Positions 8,095-16,388 of a stretch of DNA of 21,796 nucleotides are shown in pieces. The DNA is from a virus. Position 1 is the first letter of the stretch; each line of letters starts with the position of its first letter. The stretch spans positions 1 to 21,796 of the IMG/VR virus record IMGVR_UViG_3300025732_000304. One strand, written 5' to 3'. The notes below the pieces were generated by a model that saw only the letters and a program-made list of their open reading frames with translations, made no database searches and was not told where the DNA came from. Made by a program: the position numbers and the translations under genes.

Positions 8095-8796
8095 ATGATT
8101 GAAATCCTATACACCCTCATAGCAACACATATCACTATTATATGTGTAACATTATTCTTACATCGTGGTCAAGCCCATAGAGGAATACAATTTCACCCAG
8201 TACTAAGTCACTTCATGCGTTTTTGGTTATGGCTAACTACAGGCATGGTCACAAAAGAATGGGTTGCAATACATCGTAAGCATCATAGATTTAGTGACGA
8301 ATTCAATGATCCACATAGTCCTAAAGTGTTTGGGATATGGCGTGTATTATTTGGTGGCGCATTTCTTTATGCTAATGCAGCCAAAGATAAAGATATGGTA
8401 AATCAGTATGGTGTGGGGACACCTGACGATTGGATAGAACGTAATGTATATACAAAGCACCCATGGTTAGGAATTACTTTGTTATTGATTGTAAATTTAC
8501 TTTGTTTTTCACTTTGGGGATTATTGATTTGGGTTATACAAATGATATGGATACCCTTTTGGGCAGCCGGCGTTATCAATGGTGTTGGACATTATGTAGG
8601 TTATAGAAACGGTATTACTAAAGATAACAGTCGTAATATATCACCTTGGGGTATTATTATAGGTGGCGAAGAATTGCATAACAATCATCATTTAGATCCT
8701 GCTAGTGTTAAATTGAGTCGTAAAAAGTTTGAGTTTGATATTGGATATTTTTATTGTATGGTCTTTAGTAAATTAAAATTACTATCAATTAAATAA
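8095..8796 (+). CDS. Membrane fatty acid desaturase (delta-9/DesC-like)
   Basis: Integral membrane di-iron fatty acid desaturase, expected to insert a double bond in acyl chains using oxygen and an electron donor. All three histidine boxes are intact: HRGQAH at 23-28, HRKHH at 60-64 with the following DPHSP at 72-76, and HNNHH at 195-199. The extra NGVGHY at 162-167 also fits the acyl-CoA/acyl-lipid delta-9 group. Hydrophobic segments lie near residues 3-22, 40-52, 125-150 and 150-165. The length of 233 is short for the family (commonly 260-330), with little N-terminal extension. It appears complete and not decayed. It lies between capsid and fibre genes, so it is a candidate auxiliary metabolic gene expressed late. 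Its stop overlaps the stop of the opposing HNH-type gene. Regiospecificity and substrate cannot be read from sequence. Confidence 0.92.
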   Translation: MIEILYTLIATHITIICVTLFLHRGQAHRGIQFHPVLSHFMRFWLWLTTGMVTKEWVAIHRKHHRFSDEFNDPHSPKVFGIWRVLFGGAFLYANAAKDKDMVNQYGVGTPDDWIERNVYTKHPWLGITLLLIVNLLCFSLWGLLIWVIQMIWIPFWAAGVINGVGHYVGYRNGITKDNSRNISPWGIIIGGEELHNNHHLDPASVKLSRKKFEFDIGYFYCMVFSKLKLLSIK

Positions 8797-9157
8797 TTCT
8801 AATATCAGCATCTACAGTTAAATTCAATAACGATTTCTTATTCACTTTGGATTTTTTCTTATGCAATCTATTACAATTGGCACATAATGTCATCAGATTC
8901 TTTTTTGCTAAATTCTTTTTATTGTTGTCCTTATAAACTAAATCTAGTTGACAGCGATCCTCTGCGACAAATCCACACTTATCACATTTACTTTTCTTTT
9001 CTAATAGGTGTTTATATTTAGGATTATAAATGCCCTTAGAACAGTCAGCGCAGTATTTGTGCCATTTTACAAAGCCCCTCTTACTTGTGCCGTTAGGTTT
9101 AGCAAGTGCGTTTCTACAGTTGATACAAATAGGTCTAGGTGGTTGTTGTATAAGCAT
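8789..9157 (-). CDS. HNH-type zinc-finger nuclease-like protein, motif degenerate
   Basis: Small protein with an HNH-type layout, the only minus-strand gene in the window. From the ATG at 9157 it has 122 residues. Two zinc-ribbon pairs are present: C11xxC14 with C36xxC39, and C58xxC61 with C92xxC95. The core reads CQLDLVYKDNNKKN, then NLMTLCANCNRLHK. In related phage HNH proteins the corresponding text is close to LDVDHKDGN and CANCHRLK. The usual His is therefore Tyr75, its preceding Asp is Val, and the last His is Asn96; Asn87 remains and His99 is shifted. It may be a weakened or DNA-binding-only homing-type nuclease. An upstream TTG at 9205 is in frame, but the TCTAAATA promoter element lies inside that extension, favouring the ATG. 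Confidence 0.75.
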   Translation of the reverse strand: MLIQQPPRPICINCRNALAKPNGTSKRGFVKWHKYCADCSKGIYNPKYKHLLEKKSKCDKCGFVAEDRCQLDLVYKDNNKKNLAKKNLMTLCANCNRLHKKKSKVNKKSLLNLTVDADIRII

Positions 9158-9162
9158 ATTAC

Positions 9163-9170
9163 TATTTAGA
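9163..9170 (-). promoter_or_regulatory. T4-like late promoter for minus-strand HNH gene
   Basis: Read on the minus strand this is TCTAAATA, ending five bases before the ATG at 9157. No ribosome binding site is present. The geometry equals that upstream of 3831 and 8095 and predicts a leaderless transcript starting at the ATG. Confidence 0.55.
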
Positions 9171-9195
9171 AAAAAGATCCCGTTGGTTCTTTTTT
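9170..9195. terminator. Possible bidirectional terminator hairpin
   Basis: AAAAAAGATCC (9170-9180) pairs with GGTTCTTTTTT (9185-9195) around loop CGTT, with one T-T mismatch; both strands end in a T run. It sits between the diverging HNH and fibre promoters, and could block desaturase read-through into the fibre gene. The stem is largely A-T, so the call is tentative. Confidence 0.4.
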
Positions 9196-9218
9196 GACTA
9201 CCCAATATACGTGTTTAT

Positions 9219-9226
9219 GATAAATA
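9219..9226 (+). promoter_or_regulatory. T4-like late promoter for first fibre gene
   Basis: GATAAATA lies 21 bases before the ATG at 9248. The leader carries a good ribosome binding site (AAGGGAAA, 9233-9240), in contrast to the leaderless-type promoters in the neighbouring island. Confidence 0.6.
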
Positions 9227-9247
9227 TGTAATAAGGGAAATAGAATA

Positions 9248-10729
9248 ATGTCAGCAGATCCATTTAACAGTATTGCGGGCTACTCCGCTGGGATACCGCC
9301 AGTCGCAGTTATAGATGCCAACGGCAATGTTGTTACTAACGTTAACACAGTTGGAAACGTTACTGCTAATGTTGTTTATGCAACTTACTACAGATTTGCA
9401 AATGGTGCATCGTTTACAGGGACTCCTGGTGGTAACGATACACAGATACAGTTTAATAATGCCGGTTCTTTTGGTGGCGTACCTAATGTTACATGGAACG
9501 GAAACACATTAACCTTAGGTGATGTTTCTTCACTGAGTATCACAGGTGGATTAAACGGCTACTTCTTACAAACTGATGGAGTAGGTGGTCTTACTTGGGC
9601 AGCCGGTGGCAACGGTGGCGCCGCAGTTCCTGGTGGCAGTAACACACAAGTTCAGTATAACGATAATGGTGTATTTGGCGGTGACGTAGATTTTGTATTC
9701 GATAAGACAACAAATACACTTACAGTACCTACAGTAAATGCAGTAAGTCATATTACTGCCGCAGGCAACATTACAAGTAATGCTAATATTGAAGCCAATG
9801 GTTATTTTGTAGGTAACGGTTATTATCTTACAGGTATTGCATCAGACTTAGCAAACTATGTTATACAACCTAATCAGAGTAATATAACAAGTGTAGGTAA
9901 TTTACTATATTTGGATTTGACTGGAGACATTAACAGTTCAGGTAACGCTAATTTCTCAGGTAACATTGTGGCAGGTAACATCAATCTTTCACGTAATGTT
10001 TCTGCTAGCAACGCAACATTCTCAAGTAATGTTACAGTTAATGGTAATTTAAGAGTTAACTACCCAGGTACATTACGTAGTTTAGGTAATGTAAACTTCT
10101 CAGGTTCTCCAAATATTAATTTGGGGACACTAGCAAACATTCGCATATCGGGTGGTGTTAACGGATATGTATTATCTACTGACGGTACAGGTAACTTAAG
10201 TTGGACTGCCGGCGGAGGTGGCGGAGGTAACGGTACACCAGGTGGTAGTAACACACAAGTTCAGTATAACAGTAGTAGTAGTTTCGGTGGAAGCCCGTAT
10301 CTTACATTTAACGATGTAACCAACACCTTTAACGTTGCAGGTAACCTAATAGCCAACTCAATTGAAATTGGATCAGGAGTTTACAAGTTCTCCAGATCAA
10401 ATGTTTATTTTGCTACAACTGCAACGATTGCTAATACATCATTAGTATCGTTGAATGCAAACGCAGTATCAAGTGTTGATTATGTTGTTATAGCAACAGA
10501 TACAACTTCGGGTAATAGACAAGTCAGTAAGTTATCTGCGGTTATGTTCCAAGCAACTTGTAACTATAACGAATACAGTACGTTGAGCGTTAACGGACTG
10601 GTAGGTAATTTAACAGTAGGATATGATCCAGGTAATATAATTTCACCTGCATCAGTAACGCTTTATGTTGAACCAACGAGTACAAATTTGTCATCATATA
10701 AGATACAAATGACTGTATACGAAGAGTAA
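9248..10729 (+). CDS. Repetitive tail-fibre-type structural protein 1
   Basis: A 493-residue protein that is probably part of the adsorption apparatus. Its N-terminus (FNSIAGYSAGIPPVAVIDAN) resembles those of the genes at 10766 and 14620, and may be the shared attachment domain. Inside are three copies of a module built on PGGSNTQVQYN plus FGG and a following beta segment (starting near residues 59, 131 and 331), and two copies of a module built on GGxNGYxLxTDGxGxLxW (near 100 and 300). Between them are short GNxNFSGN beta repeats. The C-terminal 110 residues are not repetitive and may form a distal or trimerising domain. AAGGGAAA supports the start. No enzymatic motif is visible; the role is inferred from composition and neighbours. 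Confidence 0.8.
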   Translation: MSADPFNSIAGYSAGIPPVAVIDANGNVVTNVNTVGNVTANVVYATYYRFANGASFTGTPGGNDTQIQFNNAGSFGGVPNVTWNGNTLTLGDVSSLSITGGLNGYFLQTDGVGGLTWAAGGNGGAAVPGGSNTQVQYNDNGVFGGDVDFVFDKTTNTLTVPTVNAVSHITAAGNITSNANIEANGYFVGNGYYLTGIASDLANYVIQPNQSNITSVGNLLYLDLTGDINSSGNANFSGNIVAGNINLSRNVSASNATFSSNVTVNGNLRVNYPGTLRSLGNVNFSGSPNINLGTLANIRISGGVNGYVLSTDGTGNLSWTAGGGGGGNGTPGGSNTQVQYNSSSSFGGSPYLTFNDVTNTFNVAGNLIANSIEIGSGVYKFSRSNVYFATTATIANTSLVSLNANAVSSVDYVVIATDTTSGNRQVSKLSAVMFQATCNYNEYSTLSVNGLVGNLTVGYDPGNIISPASVTLYVEPTSTNLSSYKIQMTVYEE

Positions 10730-10734
10730 AATTT

Positions 10735-10748
10735 GATAAATATAAATA
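10735..10748 (+). promoter_or_regulatory. Tandem late promoter element with exact TATAAATA
   Basis: GATAAATA (10735-10742) overlaps an exact T4 late consensus TATAAATA (10741-10748). A strong ribosome binding site AGGGGA (10753-10758) and the ATG at 10766 follow. This is the best late-promoter match in the window and probably drives the genes from 10766 through 18169. Confidence 0.75.
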
Positions 10749-10765
10749 GGACAGGGGATTTTTAA

Positions 10766-13700
10766 ATGGCACTTAAACCACTAAATTCAGTAGGCGGATT
10801 CTCAGTAGGAGAAACCCCCTCAAACGTTATCTACCCTAATGGATACATTACGGGTAGTGGCGCAACATTTTCAGGCAATTTGTTAATATCAAATTCCAAT
10901 GCAAGTTGGGGTGTATTAACAGATAACTTATATTATAGTAACGGTGTACCGTGGGACTTGCAGGCCGCAGCCGGCGCCAACTATGAAATTCAGTATAATA
11001 TTAGCAACAATTTTGCTGCCAGCCCAAACTTCACTTTCAATCCCTCAACAAATGTCCTAGAAGTTGTTGGCAACATCATTGGTACTAATGCTAATTTAGG
11101 TAACTTAGTAACTGCTAACTACGTAAACGTTGCAAATCAAGTTAATGGTAATGTAGCAAATTTCAGTGGTAATTTGACTTCATTAAACGCAAGTCTTGGC
11201 AACTTAGCAACGGCAAATTTTGTTAACGTTGCAAGCAATACAATTACAAGCAACTTAACAGTTAATCTTGAATTAGCAGGTAACACTGCAAACTTCAGTG
11301 GTAATGTAATTACTCCTAACTTAACGGTTAACCTTGAATTAGCAGGTAACACTGCAAACTTTATTGGTAATATAAATGCATTAAATGCTAATTTGGGCAA
11401 TCTTGGTAGAGCCAACTTTATAAGCGTTAACAGTAACGTTATTACAAATAATGCAACAGTCAATTTAGAATTTGTAGGTAACACTGCAAACTTTAGCGGT
11501 AATGTTATATTACCCAACTTAACAGTTAACACTACATTGGTTGGCAACGTTGCTAACTTCAGTGGCAATTTAACTGCGGCTAACGCAAACTTAGGTAATT
11601 TAGCAACTGCTAACTTTGTCAATGTGTCAAGTAATGTAAATGTTACTAACACGATGCAAGCAGGTAATGTCAGAACAGACAATCTATTGTATGCTAACGG
11701 TACTCCTTGGGACTTTCAAGAGGCGGCTGGTTCTAACACGCAAATCCAGTATAACATGGGTAATAACTTTGCCGCAAGCGCAAACTTTACCTATAATGAT
11801 GCGACCCAACAATTTACAGTATTGGGTAACGGACAATTTAATAATGCAAATTTAGGCAATTTAGCAACTGCTAATTTTATAAATGTAGCAAGTAATGTAC
11901 TTACATCTAACTTAACAGTAAACTTAGAACTTGCGGGTAATACAGCAAACTTCAGCGGCAACGTTGTAGTTCCAAACTTAACGGTTAATACAACATTACA
12001 GGGCAACGTTGCAAACTTCAGCGGTAACGTAATTGTTCCAAACTTAACAGTTAATACAACATTACAGGGTAATGTTGCAAACTTTAGTGGTAACTTAACA
12101 TCACTTAATGCGAACTTAGGTAACGTTGCAACTGCCAACTATGTAAACGTTGCAAGTAACTTAACAGTTAACGGTGAGTTATCAGGTAACACAGCAAACT
12201 TCAGTGGTAATGTAATTGTTCCTAATTTAACTGTAAATTTACAGTTGAATGGCAATACAGCAAACTTTACTGGTAATGTTGTTGCACCTAACTTAATTGG
12301 TGCGTTAGCAAACGGTAACAGTAACGTAAAAGTATACGGCAATGCTAACATTGAAATTAGTATTGGTGGTGTAGCAAATATTGCAACGTTTAATGGTAAT
12401 CAATTATATGTTGTAGGTAACATTGAATCTACAGCAGGTAATGTATTGGCTAATGGTAATGTTATAGCCAATGGTACTGTAAATGGTGCAAATGCCAATA
12501 TAACAGGGCAAGGTTTGTTTGGTAGCGTAAGAACTGCAAACATCAACGCACCAACAGGCAACTTAACAATTAGCGCCGCAGGTGTTGACGAAAACATTTA
12601 CATACTACCATCAGGTAATGGCGTAGTTGATTTTGGATTACACAGAATTACAGAACTTGGTGACCCAACACAACCGCATGATGCGGCAACTAAAGAATAC
12701 GTTGATAACATTGCTCAAGGCTTATCAATTCATAGTCCTGTAAGAGTTACAAGTACAACCAACTTAAATGCAACGTATGCTGACGGTGGTACCGCATTAA
12801 CTACTACAACGATTGCAGGCGGCAAAACAATTACTTTCAGTACCAATCATGGATTGCTTGTTGGTGATGAAATTTATTGGACAAGTTCATTTAACGGAAT
12901 TATATCAAATGATGCATATTTCGTCTATAGTACACCTGCATTAAATCAAATTACAGTTAAGGCTGGTTTCTATGGTGCAGAGGTTACAACACTTACAAAT
13001 GGTACAGGTTTAACACAGCCCGCACGTGGTAATCCAGGTGTTGGCGCAACCTTAACTAACGCAGGCGCAAACGTTGCACTTTCTATAGATAGTGTTGCTC
13101 TATCAACAACTAACAGAGTTTTGGTACAAGGTCAAACAAATGCATTTGAGAATGGTGTCTATACAGTAACAACTGTAGGTAATGGCTCAACTGCTTGGGT
13201 ATTGACAAGAGCAACAAACGAAGACCAATACGATCCTAAGAGTACATCAGGATTAGGTTATGGAGATTACTTCTTTGTACAACAAGGTACAAATGCAGCC
13301 GGCTCAAGTTATGTATTAACAACTCCAATTGGTGAAATTATATTTGGTGTAACTAATATTCTATTCAGTCAGTTTAGTGCATCAGGATCATACACAGCAG
13401 GTAATGGTATCGCAATTACAGGTACTATTATATCTGCGAACATTGATGGTGTAACAACTGATATAGTTGGTGGTAACATTGTTGTTAAATCAAGTGCAAA
13501 CTTAACAACACCAAATATCGGCGATGCAACATTCCAAAGTATTACTTGGAATAACGCAGGTAATGGAAACGTTACTGCAAATAATTTAAGTATTGGTAAT
13601 ATTGCTAATATCGGTGGTAACTTAACTGTTAGTGCAAACTTACAAGTAAGTTATGATATTGATAGTAATGCTAATATCTATAGTAATAACAGTGATGTAA

Positions 13701-14617
13701 CTAACTTCTTAACAGTTGGTTCTAACATTACCGGTAACAACATTACATCAAATAATTTAATTACTACAACTAATGCTAATATTAGTTCTAACTTAATAAC
13801 AAGTAATGCTACTGTTAACTTAGAACTTGCTGGTAATACAGCAAACTTCAGTGGCAACGTAGTGATGAACAATGCTACTGTTAACTTAGAACTTGCTGGT
13901 AATACAGCAAACTTCAGTGGTAACGTAATTCTTCCTAACTTAACAGTTAATTTAGAATTAGCAGGTAACACAGCAAACTTCAGTGGTACAGTTGTAGTTC
14001 CAAACTTAACTGTTAATAATAATATTGCTGGTAATACAGCAAACTTTACTGGAAATATTAGTGCCGCAAATGCAAACTTAGGTAATTTAGCAACTGCTAA
14101 CTTCTTTACTGGCACATTGATTAATGGTACAAGTAATGTTGCAATACCAACAACTAATGGTAATGTTAATATTACAGCAGGTGGAAATACTTCACTTGTA
14201 GTAACTGCAACCGGTGGCAACATTGTTGGTAACTTAAATGTATCAAGTACATTGTTTGCTAACGTTGCTAACGTAAGTAATTCAATTGTATTAGGTAACA
14301 CAGCAGTATATTGGGGCACAGTAACAACTAGCGCAATTACTGGTAATCAAACAATTGCAACAATTCCTACAGCAGGTGTAACTGGATACGAATTCATTGT
14401 TAAGGGTGTTGATAGTACAGGTAGTAAGTACAGTGTTGCAACAGTTACAGCAGTAACAAATGGCACAACAGTAGATTATGTAACATTTGCTACAGCCGCA
14501 TTAGGTGGTGCAACAGGTGTATTAGCAGTTAATGTTGTAGGTGGTAACATTGCATTGCAAGTTACTCCTTCAAGCAGTAACAGCACAGTTTGGACAACAC
14601 AATTTAGAACGATTTAA
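10766..14617 (+). CDS. Giant repetitive tail-fibre-type structural protein 2
   Basis: A 1283-residue, Asn/Thr/Val-rich protein with no cysteine that I could find. The N-terminus MALKPLNSVGGFSVGE matches the next gene. Residues 70-95 and 310-340 carry the IQYN...NFAASxNFT variant of the shared module. Three blocks of a 22-residue unit (typical unit NLTVNLELAGNTANFSGNVV) lie at about residues 125-290, 370-510 and 1010-1110, interleaved with units of the type NANLGNLATANFVNVASN. A separate domain at about 620-870 starts with DAATKEYVD (639-647), followed by GLSIHSPVRV and a TNRVLVQGQTNAFENGVYTV stretch; the fibre gene at 18196 has a paralogous copy. The C-terminal 120 residues are non-repetitive. 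It is likely an elongated trimeric beta fibre; that structure is inferred. Confidence 0.83.
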   Translation: MALKPLNSVGGFSVGETPSNVIYPNGYITGSGATFSGNLLISNSNASWGVLTDNLYYSNGVPWDLQAAAGANYEIQYNISNNFAASPNFTFNPSTNVLEVVGNIIGTNANLGNLVTANYVNVANQVNGNVANFSGNLTSLNASLGNLATANFVNVASNTITSNLTVNLELAGNTANFSGNVITPNLTVNLELAGNTANFIGNINALNANLGNLGRANFISVNSNVITNNATVNLEFVGNTANFSGNVILPNLTVNTTLVGNVANFSGNLTAANANLGNLATANFVNVSSNVNVTNTMQAGNVRTDNLLYANGTPWDFQEAAGSNTQIQYNMGNNFAASANFTYNDATQQFTVLGNGQFNNANLGNLATANFINVASNVLTSNLTVNLELAGNTANFSGNVVVPNLTVNTTLQGNVANFSGNVIVPNLTVNTTLQGNVANFSGNLTSLNANLGNVATANYVNVASNLTVNGELSGNTANFSGNVIVPNLTVNLQLNGNTANFTGNVVAPNLIGALANGNSNVKVYGNANIEISIGGVANIATFNGNQLYVVGNIESTAGNVLANGNVIANGTVNGANANITGQGLFGSVRTANINAPTGNLTISAAGVDENIYILPSGNGVVDFGLHRITELGDPTQPHDAATKEYVDNIAQGLSIHSPVRVTSTTNLNATYADGGTALTTTTIAGGKTITFSTNHGLLVGDEIYWTSSFNGIISNDAYFVYSTPALNQITVKAGFYGAEVTTLTNGTGLTQPARGNPGVGATLTNAGANVALSIDSVALSTTNRVLVQGQTNAFENGVYTVTTVGNGSTAWVLTRATNEDQYDPKSTSGLGYGDYFFVQQGTNAAGSSYVLTTPIGEIIFGVTNILFSQFSASGSYTAGNGIAITGTIISANIDGVTTDIVGGNIVVKSSANLTTPNIGDATFQSITWNNAGNGNVTANNLSIGNIANIGGNLTVSANLQVSYDIDSNANIYSNNSDVTNFLTVGSNITGNNITSNNLITTTNANISSNLITSNATVNLELAGNTANFSGNVVMNNATVNLELAGNTANFSGNVILPNLTVNLELAGNTANFSGTVVVPNLTVNNNIAGNTANFTGNISAANANLGNLATANFFTGTLINGTSNVAIPTTNGNVNITAGGNTSLVVTATGGNIVGNLNVSSTLFANVANVSNSIVLGNTAVYWGTVTTSAITGNQTIATIPTAGVTGYEFIVKGVDSTGSKYSVATVTAVTNGTTVDYVTFATAALGGATGVLAVNVVGGNIALQVTPSSSNSTVWTTQFRTI
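11140..11640 (+). repeat. 22-residue (66 bp) repeat block A
   Basis: Coding repeats in the 1283-residue protein: about four units of the NLTVNLELAGNTANFSGNV type, alternating with NLGNLATANFVNV-type units. Copies differ at both silent and replacement positions, so this block is relatively old. Confidence 0.85.
11830..12300 (+). repeat. 22-residue (66 bp) repeat block B
   Basis: About five units. Two neighbouring ones have a near-identical TVNTTLQGNVANFSGNV text, and their DNA starts 66 bases apart (11971 and 12037), with a few silent differences. Confidence 0.85.
13790..14110 (+). repeat. 22-residue (66 bp) repeat block C, most recent duplication
   Basis: Four units in tandem. A 50-base stretch is identical between 13805-13854 and 13871-13920, exactly 66 bases apart, which points to a recent duplication or gene conversion. 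Confidence 0.9.
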
Positions 14618-14619
14618 TT

Positions 14620-16377
14620 ATGGCATTAAAGTCTTTAAACAGTGAAGGTGGATTTGGTCTACTAAACGGAAACATTGTCATCGATAGTGATGGCAATTTT
14701 TTCGCAGCCAACCTTACTGTATCAGGGACTAGCAATTTAGGTCCCATCGCCAATGTAGTCATTACAGGTGGTAGCAACGGACAAGTTGTTGTAACAGACG
14801 GCAATGGAGTGTTGAGTTTTACTGATATGACCAGTGGGTCATCTAACCGTGCAGCCGTAATGCCATATTTGATTCCCAACGGTGAATCATATATTGTTGA
14901 AGAAAACTTTCAAGGTCTTTTCTTTGAACCAATTGAAATTGATGGTGAGTTTGAAGTAGATGGTATATTAATTGACGTTAGTGGTGCGGCATCTGGTGGT
15001 AATGGTACTCCAGGTGGTAGCAATACACAAGTACAATTTAATGATGGTAATACCTTTGCAGGTAATGCAGGACTTACATTTAATAAAACAAACACTACTC
15101 TTACAGCAAATAATTTAGCGGTTACAGCAACAACAGATTTAGGTAGTGTTGCAAATATTGTAATTACAGGCGGAGCCAATGGACAATTTTTACGCACTAA
15201 CGGTGGTGGAATATTAAATTGGGCAACCGTTGGTGATGCAACTAATGTATTGTATGTAAGTAAAGACGGTAACGATGGGAATAATGGCACATCACTAGAT
15301 AGTGCTAAATTAACAATTGCTGGTGCATGCGCAATAGCAACAGCAGGTACAACTATATTTGTTAAGTCAGGTGATTACACAGAAACTAATCCAGTTAGTG
15401 TTCCTGCAGGCGTAGCAATTGTTGGTGATAACTTAAGAACAGTCACAGTAAGACCTGCAACACCCACATCAGATATTTTTCATGTACGTAACAAATGTTA
15501 TGTTACAGGTATAACTTTCAGAGACCATTTAAATCCGGCTGCAGCCATTGCGTTCCCTACAGCAGGCGCCGGCAATATTACAACAAGTCCATATGTACAA
15601 AACTGTAGTTCAATTACTACAACTGGTTGTGGTATGCGTGTAGACGGTAGTTTAGCAGGTGGATTAAAATCAATGGTGTTAGACAGTTACACCCAGTTCA
15701 ATCAGGGCGGTAAAGGTATACACATATTGAATTCAGGTTATGCTCAGTTAGTGAGTATTTTTACTATTTGTTGTACCATTGGCGTACATTGCGAAAGCGG
15801 TGGACAATGTTCAGTGGCAAATAGTAACAATGCTTTTGGTGATTATGGATTATGGGCAGATGGACATAGCAGTTCACTATACGGTGGTAATGTCGTAACA
15901 TTCTTAAATGGTGTTACAATTATTGATAATTTACCACAACGTCCAGCAGTTAATGATAGTTTTCAATTTGCAGGTGATACCACGTGGTATACTGTAAAAA
16001 CTGCAACTGCATTAGTAGCAGGTGCTAGTACAATTACTTTTGATCAGCCAATTGGTAATACTCCTAGTGCCGGAACTGCTGTAAGTTTTTATCAGCCTAG
16101 TTTCATTAGCGCAAGTGGACAAACAATGGAATATGTTGGTACAGGTACAAATATATTGACGGCTACCCCAAGATTAGGTGGCATACCTGTACAAGCAAAT
16201 GAAGTTATTATGGCAAACGGTGGACTTGTCAGTTATACAAGTACTGATCAATTTGGTGACTTTAGAGTAGGCGAAGGATTAACTATCAATGAAGCAGCCG
16301 GCGTTATTACAGGTACAACGTTTGAAAAAAGTTTGTTTGCAATCATGACACCATATATACTAGCATTAGAGAATTAA
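14620..16377 (+). CDS. Right-handed beta-helix tail/fibre protein
   Basis: A 585-residue structural protein, probably a tailspike-like or fibre-associated component. Residues 1-20 (MALKSLNSEGGFGLLNG) match the N-terminus of the preceding gene, and GGSNGQVVVTDGNGVLSF plus GTPGGSNTQVQFN modules follow. Residues 85-125 contain LIPNGESYIVEENFQGLFF and an EVDGILID strand, common in phage neck/tail proteins. From about 210 to 455 there is a parallel beta-helix: VLYVSKDGNDGNNGTS, then IFVKSGDYTE, VAIVGDN, and repeated strand-turn units. Eight cysteines are confined to this domain; the neighbouring fibres have almost none. No sugar-cleaving active site can be assigned. The ATG is two bases after the previous stop and has no clear ribosome binding site, suggesting translational coupling. 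Confidence 0.82.
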   Translation: MALKSLNSEGGFGLLNGNIVIDSDGNFFAANLTVSGTSNLGPIANVVITGGSNGQVVVTDGNGVLSFTDMTSGSSNRAAVMPYLIPNGESYIVEENFQGLFFEPIEIDGEFEVDGILIDVSGAASGGNGTPGGSNTQVQFNDGNTFAGNAGLTFNKTNTTLTANNLAVTATTDLGSVANIVITGGANGQFLRTNGGGILNWATVGDATNVLYVSKDGNDGNNGTSLDSAKLTIAGACAIATAGTTIFVKSGDYTETNPVSVPAGVAIVGDNLRTVTVRPATPTSDIFHVRNKCYVTGITFRDHLNPAAAIAFPTAGAGNITTSPYVQNCSSITTTGCGMRVDGSLAGGLKSMVLDSYTQFNQGGKGIHILNSGYAQLVSIFTICCTIGVHCESGGQCSVANSNNAFGDYGLWADGHSSSLYGGNVVTFLNGVTIIDNLPQRPAVNDSFQFAGDTTWYTVKTATALVAGASTITFDQPIGNTPSAGTAVSFYQPSFISASGQTMEYVGTGTNILTATPRLGGIPVQANEVIMANGGLVSYTSTDQFGDFRVGEGLTINEAAGVITGTTFEKSLFAIMTPYILALEN

Positions 16378-16388
16378 AGGACACATAA

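Noticed and set aside
9203-9205. TTG start for the minus-strand HNH gene (138 residues)
   Set aside because: The likely promoter element lies within the extra 16 codons and the extension shows no domain features; the ATG at 9157 fits better.
11137-14319. Long minus-strand open frames opposite the giant fibre gene (for example 181 and 213 residues)
   Set aside because: They follow the 66-bp coding repeats and translate to Leu/Pro/Thr-rich low-complexity text with no ribosome binding sites; they are mirror frames of the repeats.
10766-14617. Regular short DNA repeats considered as a CRISPR array or noncoding satellite
   Set aside because: The repeats keep one reading frame for 1283 codons, have a protein-level period and lack unique spacers of constant length.
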